A stretch of DNA of 64,000 nucleotides from Spirochaetales bacterium (GTDB lineage Bacteria; Spirochaetota; Spirochaetia; DSM-2461): assembly GCA_003247135.1 (NCBI GenBank), contig QKAW01000055.1, positions 1 through 64,000 on the forward strand, in the 5' to 3' direction. The position numbers and the translations under genes are program-made. Below, piece after piece: positions 17,423 to 25,777 of the stretch. Numbering within the stretch: the first letter of the stretch is position 1; each line of letters begins with the position of its first letter. A model generated the notes under the pieces. The model searched no databases, had not been told where the DNA came from, and saw only the letters and a list, made by a program, of their open reading frames with translations.

Positions 17423-19417
17423 TTACTTTTTCCAAGGCATCCTAGAAAAGAAAACTTCAGCTTCCTCTTCTTTGTCTACAATCTGGTCTGCTTCAACAAC
17501 TTCAACAAGATTTTCAGGGATCTCATCAAGGAATCGTGAAGGAATAGCTTCTACTGTATCATTCATTGATCTACGTTTCTGACAAGCTGTAATGTATAGA
17601 TTTTTTCTAGCTCTTGTTATCGCAACATAAAAAAGTCTTCGCTCTTCTTCAACATTTCCGGACTCTTCAACGCTTTTTTGATGGGGTAAAATATGATCCT
17701 CTACACCAGCTAGAAAAACATTATCGAATTCAAGACCTTTAGATGCGTGTATTGTCATTAAATTGACTTTACCTTTATCATCTTCATCAGACTCACTTCT
17801 TGTTATTAGAGTAATTCTATTTAAATATTTTATTAATGTCGGCTCAGTATTGTCCGGGTTTTTCTCCCATCTAGTCATAAAGTCAATAAAAGTCTGTATA
17901 TTTTCATATTTCCATTTAGCAATTTTCTCATTATCCGGATGCTCTGTTACCAGCATGCCCCAATAATCTATGTCATCAACAAGTTCCTTAGTAACATCAG
18001 AAATAGAGCATTCAGGATCATCAAATCTCTCTTTATACTCTTCAATAACGTCTATAAAATCTGCCAATCCAGAATGAGCTGAACCTTTAAGTGGAGAGAA
18101 TTGATCAAAAACCAACTCTTTTGAAGCTGAATAAAGACCGGATCTTCGTTCCTGGGCTTTAGCGACCATTATCTCCATGGATCTTTTTCCAACTCCACGT
18201 CTTGGAGTATTTATTATTCGCAGAAGATTAACATCATCATCAGTATTAGAGACTAGTCTTAGATAAGAAATGATATCTTTTATCTCTTTACGCTGGAAAA
18301 AACTTGTTCCCCCGGACATTACATAGGGAATATTACAGGATAGTAGTGAGTCTTCTATTGCTTTTGATAGACCGTTTGTTCTAATAAGAATTCCAAACTC
18401 ATCATATTTTTTTCTATCTCTAATTACGGCACTTGCAATTGTTTCAGCTATAAAATCTGCTTCAGCCCTTTCATCTTCAGGGTAACTAATTTGGATAACT
18501 TTAGCTTCAGGATTTACTTCAGTCCAGAGAGCTTTATCTTTTCTATTTGTGTTATTTTTAATAACTGAGTTTGCGGCTTCAAGAATAATACCTGTTGATC
18601 TATAATTTCTTTCCAGTTTTATCTCTTTTAATTCCGGGAAGTGTTTTTCAAAAAGAAGAAGATTTTCATAATTTGCGCCTCTCCATGAGTAGATAGACTG
18701 GTCATCATCTCCAACAACACAAATATTTCTATATTTTTCTGCCAGTAATTTAATAAAATTATATTGTAAAATAGAGGTATCCTGAAACTCATCAACCATG
18801 ATATACCTGTATCTGTTTTGATACTCTTCAAGAATTTCCGGGTTTTGTTCAAGAAGTTCCTTTGGTCTAACAATTAAATCATCAAAATCAACAGCATTAT
18901 AAAGTTTTAAGTGTTCATTGTACTCATCGTACAAAGGTCTATGAAGTTCATTATTTGTGTCCCAGGGAATTCTTCCTGTCTTAATCCCTGATATTATATT
19001 TGAAAGTTCATTTAATTCAGCCCATTCATACTTAAGATTAAGCTCTCTGGCAGCTTCTTTTATACATGAATTCTTATCAGTTGCATCATATATAGTAAAA
19101 TTCGGTCTGTATCCTAAATGATGGATTTTTTCTCGTAGAATTTTAACACCAAAAGCGTGAAATGTCGAAACTGTAAGATTGCTTAATTTTTTTCCTGTGA
19201 TACTTTTTACACGCTCTTCCATCTCTCTGGCAGCTTTGTTGGTAAATGTCAGAGCCAGAATCTGAGACTGATGAATCCCGTGATTAAGCATATTAGCAAT
19301 TCTGTTAGTTACAACCCCTGTTTTACCACTTCCTGCACCAGCAATAATTAATAATGGTCCTTCAATTGTATCAACTGCCAGTTTTTGCTCTGGATTTAAA
19401 TTAACCTTGTTTCCCAT
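17423..19417 (-). CDS. UvrD/Rep/PcrA-type ATP-dependent DNA helicase (SF1A)
   Basis: 664 residues, the length usual for Rep/PcrA. Q-motif 'LNPEQKLAV', Walker A 'GAGSGKT' (27-33), Walker B 'VDEFQDTS', motif III 'GDDDQSIYSWRGA' (the Rep-like DDD form), motif IV 'LERNYRST', and motif V/VI 'MTIHASKGLEFDNVF' and 'EERRLFYVAITRARKNL' are all present and in order. It unwinds 3'-5' for replication restart or repair in the cytoplasm. It is the last gene of a run beginning with pabA, and its start overlaps the preceding peptidase-like gene by 17 bases. The C-terminal tail is short and acidic. Rep versus PcrA/UvrD cannot be settled by eye. Confidence 0.9.
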   Translation of the reverse strand: MGNKVNLNPEQKLAVDTIEGPLLIIAGAGSGKTGVVTNRIANMLNHGIHQSQILALTFTNKAAREMEERVKSITGKKLSNLTVSTFHAFGVKILREKIHHLGYRPNFTIYDATDKNSCIKEAARELNLKYEWAELNELSNIISGIKTGRIPWDTNNELHRPLYDEYNEHLKLYNAVDFDDLIVRPKELLEQNPEILEEYQNRYRYIMVDEFQDTSILQYNFIKLLAEKYRNICVVGDDDQSIYSWRGANYENLLLFEKHFPELKEIKLERNYRSTGIILEAANSVIKNNTNRKDKALWTEVNPEAKVIQISYPEDERAEADFIAETIASAVIRDRKKYDEFGILIRTNGLSKAIEDSLLSCNIPYVMSGGTSFFQRKEIKDIISYLRLVSNTDDDVNLLRIINTPRRGVGKRSMEIMVAKAQERRSGLYSASKELVFDQFSPLKGSAHSGLADFIDVIEEYKERFDDPECSISDVTKELVDDIDYWGMLVTEHPDNEKIAKWKYENIQTFIDFMTRWEKNPDNTEPTLIKYLNRITLITRSESDEDDKGKVNLMTIHASKGLEFDNVFLAGVEDHILPHQKSVEESGNVEEERRLFYVAITRARKNLYITACQKRRSMNDTVEAIPSRFLDEIPENLVEVVEADQIVDKEEEAEVFFSRMPWKK

Positions 19418-21032
19418 TATACCTCTTCCATAAATTTACTAGATAGAAATTAGTTTTATCCCTGTTTTTATTCTCAAGCTCCATTTTTACTAGTGTATAT
19501 AAATTGTGGCATCCAATCCACTTGGATCTTTGGAGATTAAACTTTAGTGAATTATTATTATTTGCTTTAGCCCATTTAATCAATAGCATTCTAATTCCTT
19601 TCAAAATTTTAGGGTGATCAAATTCAAGAAGTAATTCTGGATTAAAAATTCCACAATTCAAAATAATTTCTTCATTATTTTTTAAATATCCAATTTCTCC
19701 AATCTTAATATCTGAATCTGCATTAATAATTTCAATGATTTTTTTTGCAACAGTCAATTTTATACTTCCAGTTTTTTTTAATAATTTTGAATTTATATAT
19801 AAAGTGTTTTCTAAATTCTCTAAACAATTGTTGTATAAAAACTCAGTTATGCTTTTAAAATTAAAATCAATCTGGGCTTTAATTATTTTATCTCTAATAA
19901 TTAGGGGCAGAAGGGAAAAATTATTATTTACCAATGTTTCTATATGATAAAATAAATCGTAGGTAATATCATTTGGTTTATCAGGAAATAGTGTGTAGAA
20001 ATAGTTTATTCCTGAACTTGAAAATCTTGATGAGAGAAAGTGAAACTGCTCTATAATATCTATATTATTACTTTTTATTGATGATATGGAAAAAAGTTCC
20101 CTAACTATATAATCTGAATATTCTATTTTACCGGTAACTTTTATACAGGGAGTTAGTCTCTGATAGTTACATTTAAATATATAATCATTTTTTAAATTTA
20201 TTTTCTCTTCTGGTAGTTCTAGCCCTGAAAGAACCAGAAGTAATGGGGATAAAATATTCCAGCAATTTTTATCTAATGTCGATGGAGTATCTTCTAATGT
20301 ATGATTAAATAACCATGATTTAGGTAGTCTTTCGGGATTTTTTTTAAATTCTATAGCTTCTCTATATGGAAGTAAGGATATTAATACTGCAGGATATTCA
20401 TTAAGAATTAGTCCTAGATCATCTGAGAAAAGAGGATTCAAATAGAAAAATTCTCCATTATTCAAAGAAAAAAGAATCTCTTCTGCCCTTTTCTTAACAG
20501 AATCAATTTTGCTTTTTATTTTTGAATAATCGTATTGTTGGCCATAGTGTTTTTTTATTAGGGACTCTCCGGCTGTACCCAATAAAATTGTAGATCCGAT
20601 GCCACACATATCAAATACAAAAAAACTTATGTTAGTGATATTTTTCTCTTTAAAAAAAAATCCTAACCCATAGGAACCCTGTTTAGTTACAGAATCTTCA
20701 CCACTGATTTCTTCTTTATCTGTAAAAATTATTACAGTGTTATGATTAAGTTTTTTTAAACGTTTTGCATGGTACAATAGATAGAAAACTGATGCACTAT
20801 TATCATTGGCTCCCGGTGTATCCTGAACTCTATCATAGTGGGCTAATAAAATAGGGGTGTGTTTCTGTGAATTTAAATTTTCTGGAAAGAGTAATATATG
20901 TACTGCTCCATTAATTTCTACTGTATCATAGGGTATATTTTCTACAGTAATAATATCAGTAATTATTTTTCTTCTGTTGCTTTTTAAGGAACAAAATTCC
21001 TTAAATAATTTTTGTTCACCTAAAGCTGTCAT
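19401..21032 (-). CDS. M28-like (aminopeptidase-fold) protein with long C-terminal extension
   Basis: 543 residues. The N-terminal ~250 residues carry the zinc ligands of M28 peptidases in order: His in 'LLAHYDRV', Asp in 'GANDNSASV', Glu-Glu in 'DKEEISGED', and Asp in 'FDMCGIG'. The later His ligand may be that of 'FNHTLEDTPSTL'. No signal peptide is visible, so it is probably cytoplasmic. The remaining ~290 residues are rich in Asn and Lys and I do not recognise them. It lies between pabC (4-base gap) and the helicase (17-base overlap), so it is co-transcribed with folate genes without an obvious link. An amidohydrolase or cyclase of the same fold is possible. Confidence 0.6.
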   Translation of the reverse strand: MTALGEQKLFKEFCSLKSNRRKIITDIITVENIPYDTVEINGAVHILLFPENLNSQKHTPILLAHYDRVQDTPGANDNSASVFYLLYHAKRLKKLNHNTVIIFTDKEEISGEDSVTKQGSYGLGFFFKEKNITNISFFVFDMCGIGSTILLGTAGESLIKKHYGQQYDYSKIKSKIDSVKKRAEEILFSLNNGEFFYLNPLFSDDLGLILNEYPAVLISLLPYREAIEFKKNPERLPKSWLFNHTLEDTPSTLDKNCWNILSPLLLVLSGLELPEEKINLKNDYIFKCNYQRLTPCIKVTGKIEYSDYIVRELFSISSIKSNNIDIIEQFHFLSSRFSSSGINYFYTLFPDKPNDITYDLFYHIETLVNNNFSLLPLIIRDKIIKAQIDFNFKSITEFLYNNCLENLENTLYINSKLLKKTGSIKLTVAKKIIEIINADSDIKIGEIGYLKNNEEIILNCGIFNPELLLEFDHPKILKGIRMLLIKWAKANNNNSLKFNLQRSKWIGCHNLYTLVKMELENKNRDKTNFYLVNLWKRYNGKQG

Positions 21033-21036
21033 ACTA

Positions 21037-21774
21037 TTAAATATTTTCCATTATTTTATATACCATATCTGTGCTAAATTTAAAATTATCTATCTCTGTT
21101 ACAGGAACTATTCCTCTTATACTGTTAGTAATAAATGCCCCCTGAAATTTATTTATATCATTAACAAAAACTTCTTCTTCATAAATATTGAAAGCTCCTA
21201 TACTTTTTTTTGACAAAAGATTTTCCCTGTATGTTCCTGGTAAAATCGATAGTGTATCAGGTGGGGTAATAACATCAAAATTATCTATAAAAAAAATATT
21301 AGCAAATCCGGTTTCTAGTACCCGATCATTGTAATCTTTAAATAAAACTAAACTATTTGTGTAATTAGTGTAATGATTCAGGGTTTTATATTTATAAATT
21401 GGATCATTACCCCGAATAAAGTCTGACAGTGTTAATTTAATAGGTGAATGATTAAAATTTAATGTATATGCAGAAATCATATATGAAATTCTATCTATAT
21501 CTTTAAAAATTATAATCTTTATCCTTGCATCTTTAATGCAATTTACATTCATAAGAATCTTTATTTTTGATAGAAAATCAGGAAAAACATAATCAAATCC
21601 AAAAAAATTACCTGTTTTAACTAATCGCTTAAGATGAAATTCAAAATTTTCAGGAATACTATCTATAACTTTTATTGTTGTAAAAAAACCTTCACCATAA
21701 TTAAAACCTGTTGAAAATGGAGAAATTGCAAAATCGGTATCATCTAAAATGTTATCATTAAAAATTATTTTCAT
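21037..21774 (-). CDS. pabC: Aminodeoxychorismate lyase (class IV PLP aminotransferase fold)
   Basis: 245 residues with the class IV layout: 'GFNYGEGFFTTIKV' near the N-terminus, a lysine-containing middle strand 'YKTLNHYTNY' for PLP, and 'ETGFANIFFID' for cofactor phosphate contacts. It converts aminodeoxychorismate to 4-aminobenzoate and pyruvate in folate synthesis. The assignment over branched-chain or D-amino-acid transaminase rests on context: the start overlaps pabB by 17 bases and pabA lies just upstream. The sequence is divergent, so activity is inferred. Confidence 0.75.
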   Translation of the reverse strand: MKIIFNDNILDDTDFAISPFSTGFNYGEGFFTTIKVIDSIPENFEFHLKRLVKTGNFFGFDYVFPDFLSKIKILMNVNCIKDARIKIIIFKDIDRISYMISAYTLNFNHSPIKLTLSDFIRGNDPIYKYKTLNHYTNYTNSLVLFKDYNDRVLETGFANIFFIDNFDVITPPDTLSILPGTYRENLLSKKSIGAFNIYEEEVFVNDINKFQGAFITNSIRGIVPVTEIDNFKFSTDMVYKIMENI

Positions 21775-23062
21775 ACTCTACAACCTTAAATATCGATTTT
21801 AATTTAACTAAAGATTCATTGTATTCCTCCTCAGGATCAGAATCAATTGTTATAGCTCCACCTGAATTTAAAAAGATCTTATCATCTTTTATTACAGCAC
21901 TCCTTATTACTATGCTACTGTTTAATCTTGCCTGATTCATTAAAAAAATTGAACCGGTGTAAATATTTCTTGATGATTTTTCTATTTGTTCAGTTATCTC
22001 CATACATCTGACTTTTGGACAACCAGTAATTGATCCTCCGGGGAATGTTGCTTTTATCAAATCTATTATATCATGTTCTTGGGATAACTCACCTGTAATT
22101 ATTCCAACAAGGTGATAAACATTTTTATATTTTTCAATTCTTTTTTTATTTAGTACTTTAACTGAACCGACATTACAAACCTTGGATAAATCGTTTCGTA
22201 GCAGATCGATAATCATAAAAAGTTCTGCCTGATTTTTAGGAGAATTATAAAGAATTTTTTTATTTTCAAAATCAGCAGTATCATTGGAAGATCTTGCAAT
22301 AGTACCCTTTATTGGTCGTGTTTCAACCTCTTTATTCTCTACTTTAAGAAATAGTTCAGGACTGCTTGAAACAATTGAATATTCATCTCTGTGAAGATAT
22401 GCAGAGTAAGGAGCCGAATTTTCATGATACATCTTTTTAAATAGGGAGTAGGGGGAACCGGAAAAATCTCCCTGAATAGCCTGAGTTAAGTTTACTTCAT
22501 ATACTTCACCATCGTAAATCAGGTCAATAATTTTTTTAACATTTTCCTTGTATTTTTCAGGGGAATAATCTGAAGTAAGATTTGTTACTTTAAAGCCGAT
22601 ATCTTCATGACACGGTCCTTCAATCTGATTAAAATTTTCATAATTCAGCTGTATTTTAAAAGCTTCTCTATTGCCATGATCGAAATAGTAGTATTCATTA
22701 TAGAGTGTCCAATTCAGCAAAGGTAATGTATAGTTGTTTATCGTCCCTTTTTTTATATTTTCAATTGTATGAAGTGCTTCATAACTTAAAAAACCTATAG
22801 CTCCAAGTCTGTTTATAGGGTAATCAAATTTATGAAAATTTGTCATATTATTTAATTGTCTTAATTCTTCCCATAAGTGATTGTTATTTATATTAATGTT
22901 AATATAGGGTTTTATACCGATTATTGACTCTTTGGATATATCTTCAGGACCATCTCCAGTTAAAAAAGATGGCATATAGGTTCTTTCTATACTATCAAAG
23001 AAATCTGCAGGGTCACTATAGAGAATCTTTTCAATAACATAATTTTTTATAAAATAGCTCAT
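21758..23062 (-). CDS. pabB: Aminodeoxychorismate synthase component I
   Basis: 434 residues from the ATG at 23062, which overlaps the pabA stop (TAATG). A longer frame upstream would run deep into pabA and is not needed. The chorismate-binding domain is complete: 'SSSPELFLKV', 'ETRPIKGTIAR', 'ELFMIIDLLRNDL', 'FPGGSITGCPK' and 'NSGGAITIDSDPEEEY'. The Lys in PIKGT distinguishes PabB from anthranilate synthase TrpE, which has PIAGT. With PabA it makes 4-amino-4-deoxychorismate from chorismate and glutamine for folate. Confidence 0.88.
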   Translation of the reverse strand: MSYFIKNYVIEKILYSDPADFFDSIERTYMPSFLTGDGPEDISKESIIGIKPYINININNNHLWEELRQLNNMTNFHKFDYPINRLGAIGFLSYEALHTIENIKKGTINNYTLPLLNWTLYNEYYYFDHGNREAFKIQLNYENFNQIEGPCHEDIGFKVTNLTSDYSPEKYKENVKKIIDLIYDGEVYEVNLTQAIQGDFSGSPYSLFKKMYHENSAPYSAYLHRDEYSIVSSSPELFLKVENKEVETRPIKGTIARSSNDTADFENKKILYNSPKNQAELFMIIDLLRNDLSKVCNVGSVKVLNKKRIEKYKNVYHLVGIITGELSQEHDIIDLIKATFPGGSITGCPKVRCMEITEQIEKSSRNIYTGSIFLMNQARLNSSIVIRSAVIKDDKIFLNSGGAITIDSDPEEEYNESLVKLKSIFKVVEYENNF

Positions 23063-23634
23063 TATATTAAACCCGTTGATAACATATAATTTAATATCAT
23101 TTTTGAGCCATATTGACAAAGAAATGATTCAGGATGGTATTGTAGTCCATATATTTCTAATTCTTGATGCTTTAATGCCATAATTATTTCGTTTTCAGTA
23201 GTAGCTAAAACTTGTAAAGTATCAGATATGTTTACCATAAGTGAGTGATATCTTGCTACAGAAATTCCATTAGGTATTTCAGCATATATATTAGAAAAAT
23301 CTTTAATTATCAGCTTGGATATTTTTCCATGAACGGGAATATCAGACTTAACAGTTTTACCACCAAAAAAATTATTAATGCATTGCATTCCCAGACAAAT
23401 TCCTAAAATAGGTTTTGTTTTATAAAATTGAGAAATTAAATCTATTGCCCAGGGTGTTGTTTCCGGATTACCTGGTCCGGGGGATATTATAAGAGAATCA
23501 TACTTATCCAGTTTAAATCCGTTAAGCTGATTATCTCTAAGAACATCAACTTCCCCAGGGAATACAGATTTAATTAAATGATAAAGATTATATGTAAAAG
23601 AGTCATAATTATCCAAAAGTAATAATTTTTTCAT
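23062..23634 (-). CDS. pabA: Aminodeoxychorismate synthase glutaminase component
   Basis: 190 residues, a class I glutamine amidotransferase. 'LLDNYDSFTYNL' opens the protein; the catalytic Cys is in 'GICLGMQCI' and the His-Glu pair in 'QYHPES'. It supplies ammonia to PabB, which is encoded immediately downstream with a one-base stop-start overlap. It is first in the pabA-pabB-pabC-M28-helicase run. TrpG is excluded mainly by the PabB-type partner. Confidence 0.88.
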   Translation of the reverse strand: MKKLLLLDNYDSFTYNLYHLIKSVFPGEVDVLRDNQLNGFKLDKYDSLIISPGPGNPETTPWAIDLISQFYKTKPILGICLGMQCINNFFGGKTVKSDIPVHGKISKLIIKDFSNIYAEIPNGISVARYHSLMVNISDTLQVLATTENEIIMALKHQELEIYGLQYHPESFLCQYGSKMILNYMLSTGLI

Positions 23635-23666
23635 AATTTATTTTATATCAAAAATAATATCTTTAC

Positions 23667-23693
23667 TAAAGTAAATTTTAGAACAACCGAAAA
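23667..23693 (+). promoter_or_regulatory. Sigma-28 (FliA)-like promoter of flgF-flgG
   Basis: TAAAGTAA (23667-23674), an 11-base spacer and ACCGAAAA (23686-23693) match the flagellar consensus TAAAGTTT-N11-GCCGATAA at 6 of 8 bases in each box. The expected start near 23700 leaves a very short leader carrying GGGAGG. Confidence 0.55.
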
Positions 23694-23713
23694 TATCCTT
23701 GGGAGGACGCTTT

Positions 23714-24562
23714 ATGGTTAGAGGAATTTATACTGGTGCCAGTGGTATGCAGGCACAGATGCATCGTATGGATGCATTATCTAATAATTTAGCAAATGTT
23801 AACACAACTGGATATAAAAAGGATACTTCTGTACAGAAGGCTTTTCCTGAACTTTTAATAAGTAGACTAAATGACAATGGAGTAAGTAAATTTCCATTTG
23901 GTTCAAGTGATTCTGCTCCAATAGTAGGCAAATTGGGTATGGGTGTTGAGTATAACGAAAGTTATACAGACTTTGAACAGGGTTCATTAAAACAGACAGA
24001 TAATCCCTTTGATTTAGCTCTGGAAGATGCAGGTTTTTTTACAATAGAGACACCTTATGGTGAAAGATATACAAGAAATGGCTCCTTTACTCTTGGTAAA
24101 GAGGGAATGCTTTTAACAAAAGAGGGCTATCCTGTTCTTGGTGAAGAAGGACCAATTTATATTAAAAAAAATAACTTTGTTATAGACCGGGATGGTAACA
24201 TTTTTCAAAATGGGGACTATTCAGATGATCCCAAACAGATGGTTTCAATGGAAGAGAATGATTGGAAAAACACTGAAAAAGTTGACAGGTTAAAAATAGT
24301 TGATTTTGATAAGGTTAGGCATGTAAAAAAAATGGGTAGTTCCCTATGGGCTTCCACACCAAATTCCGGGGATGCCCAGATTATGAATGACAATAAAAGG
24401 CCTAAAGTTTCCCAGGGATTTGTTGAAGCCGCAAATGTAAATCCTGTTAATGAAATGGTTAATTTAATAACAGTTAATAGAGCTTATGAAGCAAATCAGA
24501 AAGTAATACAAACCCAGGATGGATTGACTGGTAAATTATTCTCTAATGTAGCTAGAGTTTAG
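23714..24562 (+). CDS. flgF: Flagellar basal-body rod protein FlgF
   Basis: 282 residues from the ATG at 23714, seven bases after GGGAGG (23701-23706); the frame could begin five codons earlier but that would place the ribosome site inside the gene. The N-terminus 'MVRGIYTGASGMQAQ' and 'NNLANVNTTGYKKD' are the rod/hook signature, and 'NPVNEMVNLITVNRAYEAN' is the C-terminal signature. It forms part of the proximal rod of the periplasmic flagella, exported by the flagellar type III system. flgG follows 9 bases later. Confidence 0.88.
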   Translation: MVRGIYTGASGMQAQMHRMDALSNNLANVNTTGYKKDTSVQKAFPELLISRLNDNGVSKFPFGSSDSAPIVGKLGMGVEYNESYTDFEQGSLKQTDNPFDLALEDAGFFTIETPYGERYTRNGSFTLGKEGMLLTKEGYPVLGEEGPIYIKKNNFVIDRDGNIFQNGDYSDDPKQMVSMEENDWKNTEKVDRLKIVDFDKVRHVKKMGSSLWASTPNSGDAQIMNDNKRPKVSQGFVEAANVNPVNEMVNLITVNRAYEANQKVIQTQDGLTGKLFSNVARV

Positions 24563-24571
24563 GAGTAAATT

Positions 24572-25366
24572 ATGATGAGATCACTATGGACCGCTGCATC
24601 AGGGATGAACGGTCAACAATACAATATTGATACAATTTCAAACAACCTGTCTAACGTAAATACAACTGGTTTTAAAGAAGTTAGATCCGATTTTGAGGAT
24701 CTTTTATATCAAAATTCCAGAATTGCAGGAACGCCGGCGACTAGAGATACTGTTGTTCCTACAGGAATTCAGGTCGGGCATGGTGTTAAGGTAGCAGCTA
24801 CACAAAGAATGTTTACCCAGGGGTCTTTGCAGAATACTGAGAATGAGTCCGATATTGCTATAATGGGAGAAGGATTCTTTAGGGTTCAACAATTAGACGG
24901 TTCCGACGGATTTACTAGAAATGGAGCCTTTAAAATTGATTCAAATGGACAATTAGTTACATCAAATGGTAATAAGGTTCAGCCTGAGATCATATTTCCA
25001 GAGGGTTTTATTAGAAATTCTCTTGCAATTTCCGAAGACGGTAGAGTAACTGTTAAAGTACCGGGAAATAATGATCCTATAGATGTAGGTCAGATGGAAC
25101 TTTATAGATTTGTTAATCCTGCTGGATTGCAGGCTATTGGACAAAACACTTTTAAAATTTCTAATGCCTCCGGTGATGCAATCGGAGGTAGACCTGGTTT
25201 TGATGGAATGGGTAAACTACAACATAAGTTTCTTGAAAATTCAAATGTATCCACTGTTCGTGAAATGGTTAACATGATTGTTGCTCAAAGAGCTTACGAA
25301 TTAAATTCTAAAGCAATTCAGACATCAGATTCTATGCTTGGTATTGCAAATAACCTTAAAAGATAG
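24572..25366 (+). CDS. flgG: Flagellar distal rod protein FlgG
   Basis: 264 residues, the usual FlgG length (about 260). 'MRSLWTAASGMNGQQ' and 'NNLSNVNTTGFKEVR' at the N-terminus and 'REMVNMIVAQRAYELNSKA' at the C-terminus are typical. AGGAG at 24561-24565 overlaps the flgF stop codon, so the two rod genes are coupled. FlgG forms the distal rod passing the peptidoglycan. A hairpin terminator follows. Confidence 0.92.
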   Translation: MMRSLWTAASGMNGQQYNIDTISNNLSNVNTTGFKEVRSDFEDLLYQNSRIAGTPATRDTVVPTGIQVGHGVKVAATQRMFTQGSLQNTENESDIAIMGEGFFRVQQLDGSDGFTRNGAFKIDSNGQLVTSNGNKVQPEIIFPEGFIRNSLAISEDGRVTVKVPGNNDPIDVGQMELYRFVNPAGLQAIGQNTFKISNASGDAIGGRPGFDGMGKLQHKFLENSNVSTVREMVNMIVAQRAYELNSKAIQTSDSMLGIANNLKR

Positions 25367-25369
25367 TGC

Positions 25370-25393
25370 TAGCTGGTTTTAATAAACCAGCTA
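25370..25393. terminator. Bidirectional hairpin between flgG and the ParB-like gene
   Basis: Perfect 10-base stem TAGCTGGTTT / AAACCAGCTA with a TAAT loop. The T tracts are short on both sides. The stop codon of the minus-strand ParB-like gene lies within the stem. Confidence 0.7.
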
Positions 25394-25774
25394 TTTAATA
25401 AATCGTTTAAAAAACTGCTTAATCCTATTCAGTAATCGTAGAAAAAAACCAGGATTTTGCAGTTTATTAATTCTGTAGTATGCTTCCTGTAATTCGTTAT
25501 CAGTAAAATCTTTTCTTACTATGTTTTCTTCTAGTTCTCTTTCCAGAAGTTCAATTTTTGATAAATCACTAACAGTTTTTACTTCTACTTCATACCATCC
25601 CAGTTGTTTAACAGATTCCAATCTTCTAAAACCGGATATTAATTCATTCTTATTATTAATTATAATGGGATGGAAGAGTCCATACTTACTTATACTCTCT
25701 TTTAACTGCTCGATGTCTCCAATATCATTTCTAATTCTTTTTTTTATTTTAATATCACTTATTTTAACTAACAT
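25391..25774 (-). CDS. ParB/Srx N-terminal-domain protein
   Basis: 127 residues. 'MLVKISDIKIKKRIRND', 'LKESISKYGLFHPIII' and 'NELISGFRRLESVKQLGW' reproduce the ParB N-terminal (CTP/nucleotide-binding) domain, with GFRRLE in place of the usual GHRRLxA. There is no helix-turn-helix or dimerisation domain; instead it ends with a short basic, aromatic tail (LLNRIKQFFKRFIK) that looks amphipathic and could meet the membrane. It starts 3 bases after the PBP1 stop, so the two are co-expressed, suggesting a role at the cell wall rather than in chromosome partition. The function is unknown. Confidence 0.65.
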   Translation of the reverse strand: MLVKISDIKIKKRIRNDIGDIEQLKESISKYGLFHPIIINNKNELISGFRRLESVKQLGWYEVEVKTVSDLSKIELLERELEENIVRKDFTDNELQEAYYRINKLQNPGFFLRLLNRIKQFFKRFIK

Positions 25775-25777
25775 TTT

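Noticed and set aside
21758-23062. Anthranilate synthase component I (TrpE)
   Set aside because: The motif is PIKGT, with the PabB-specific Lys, and a class IV lyase follows.
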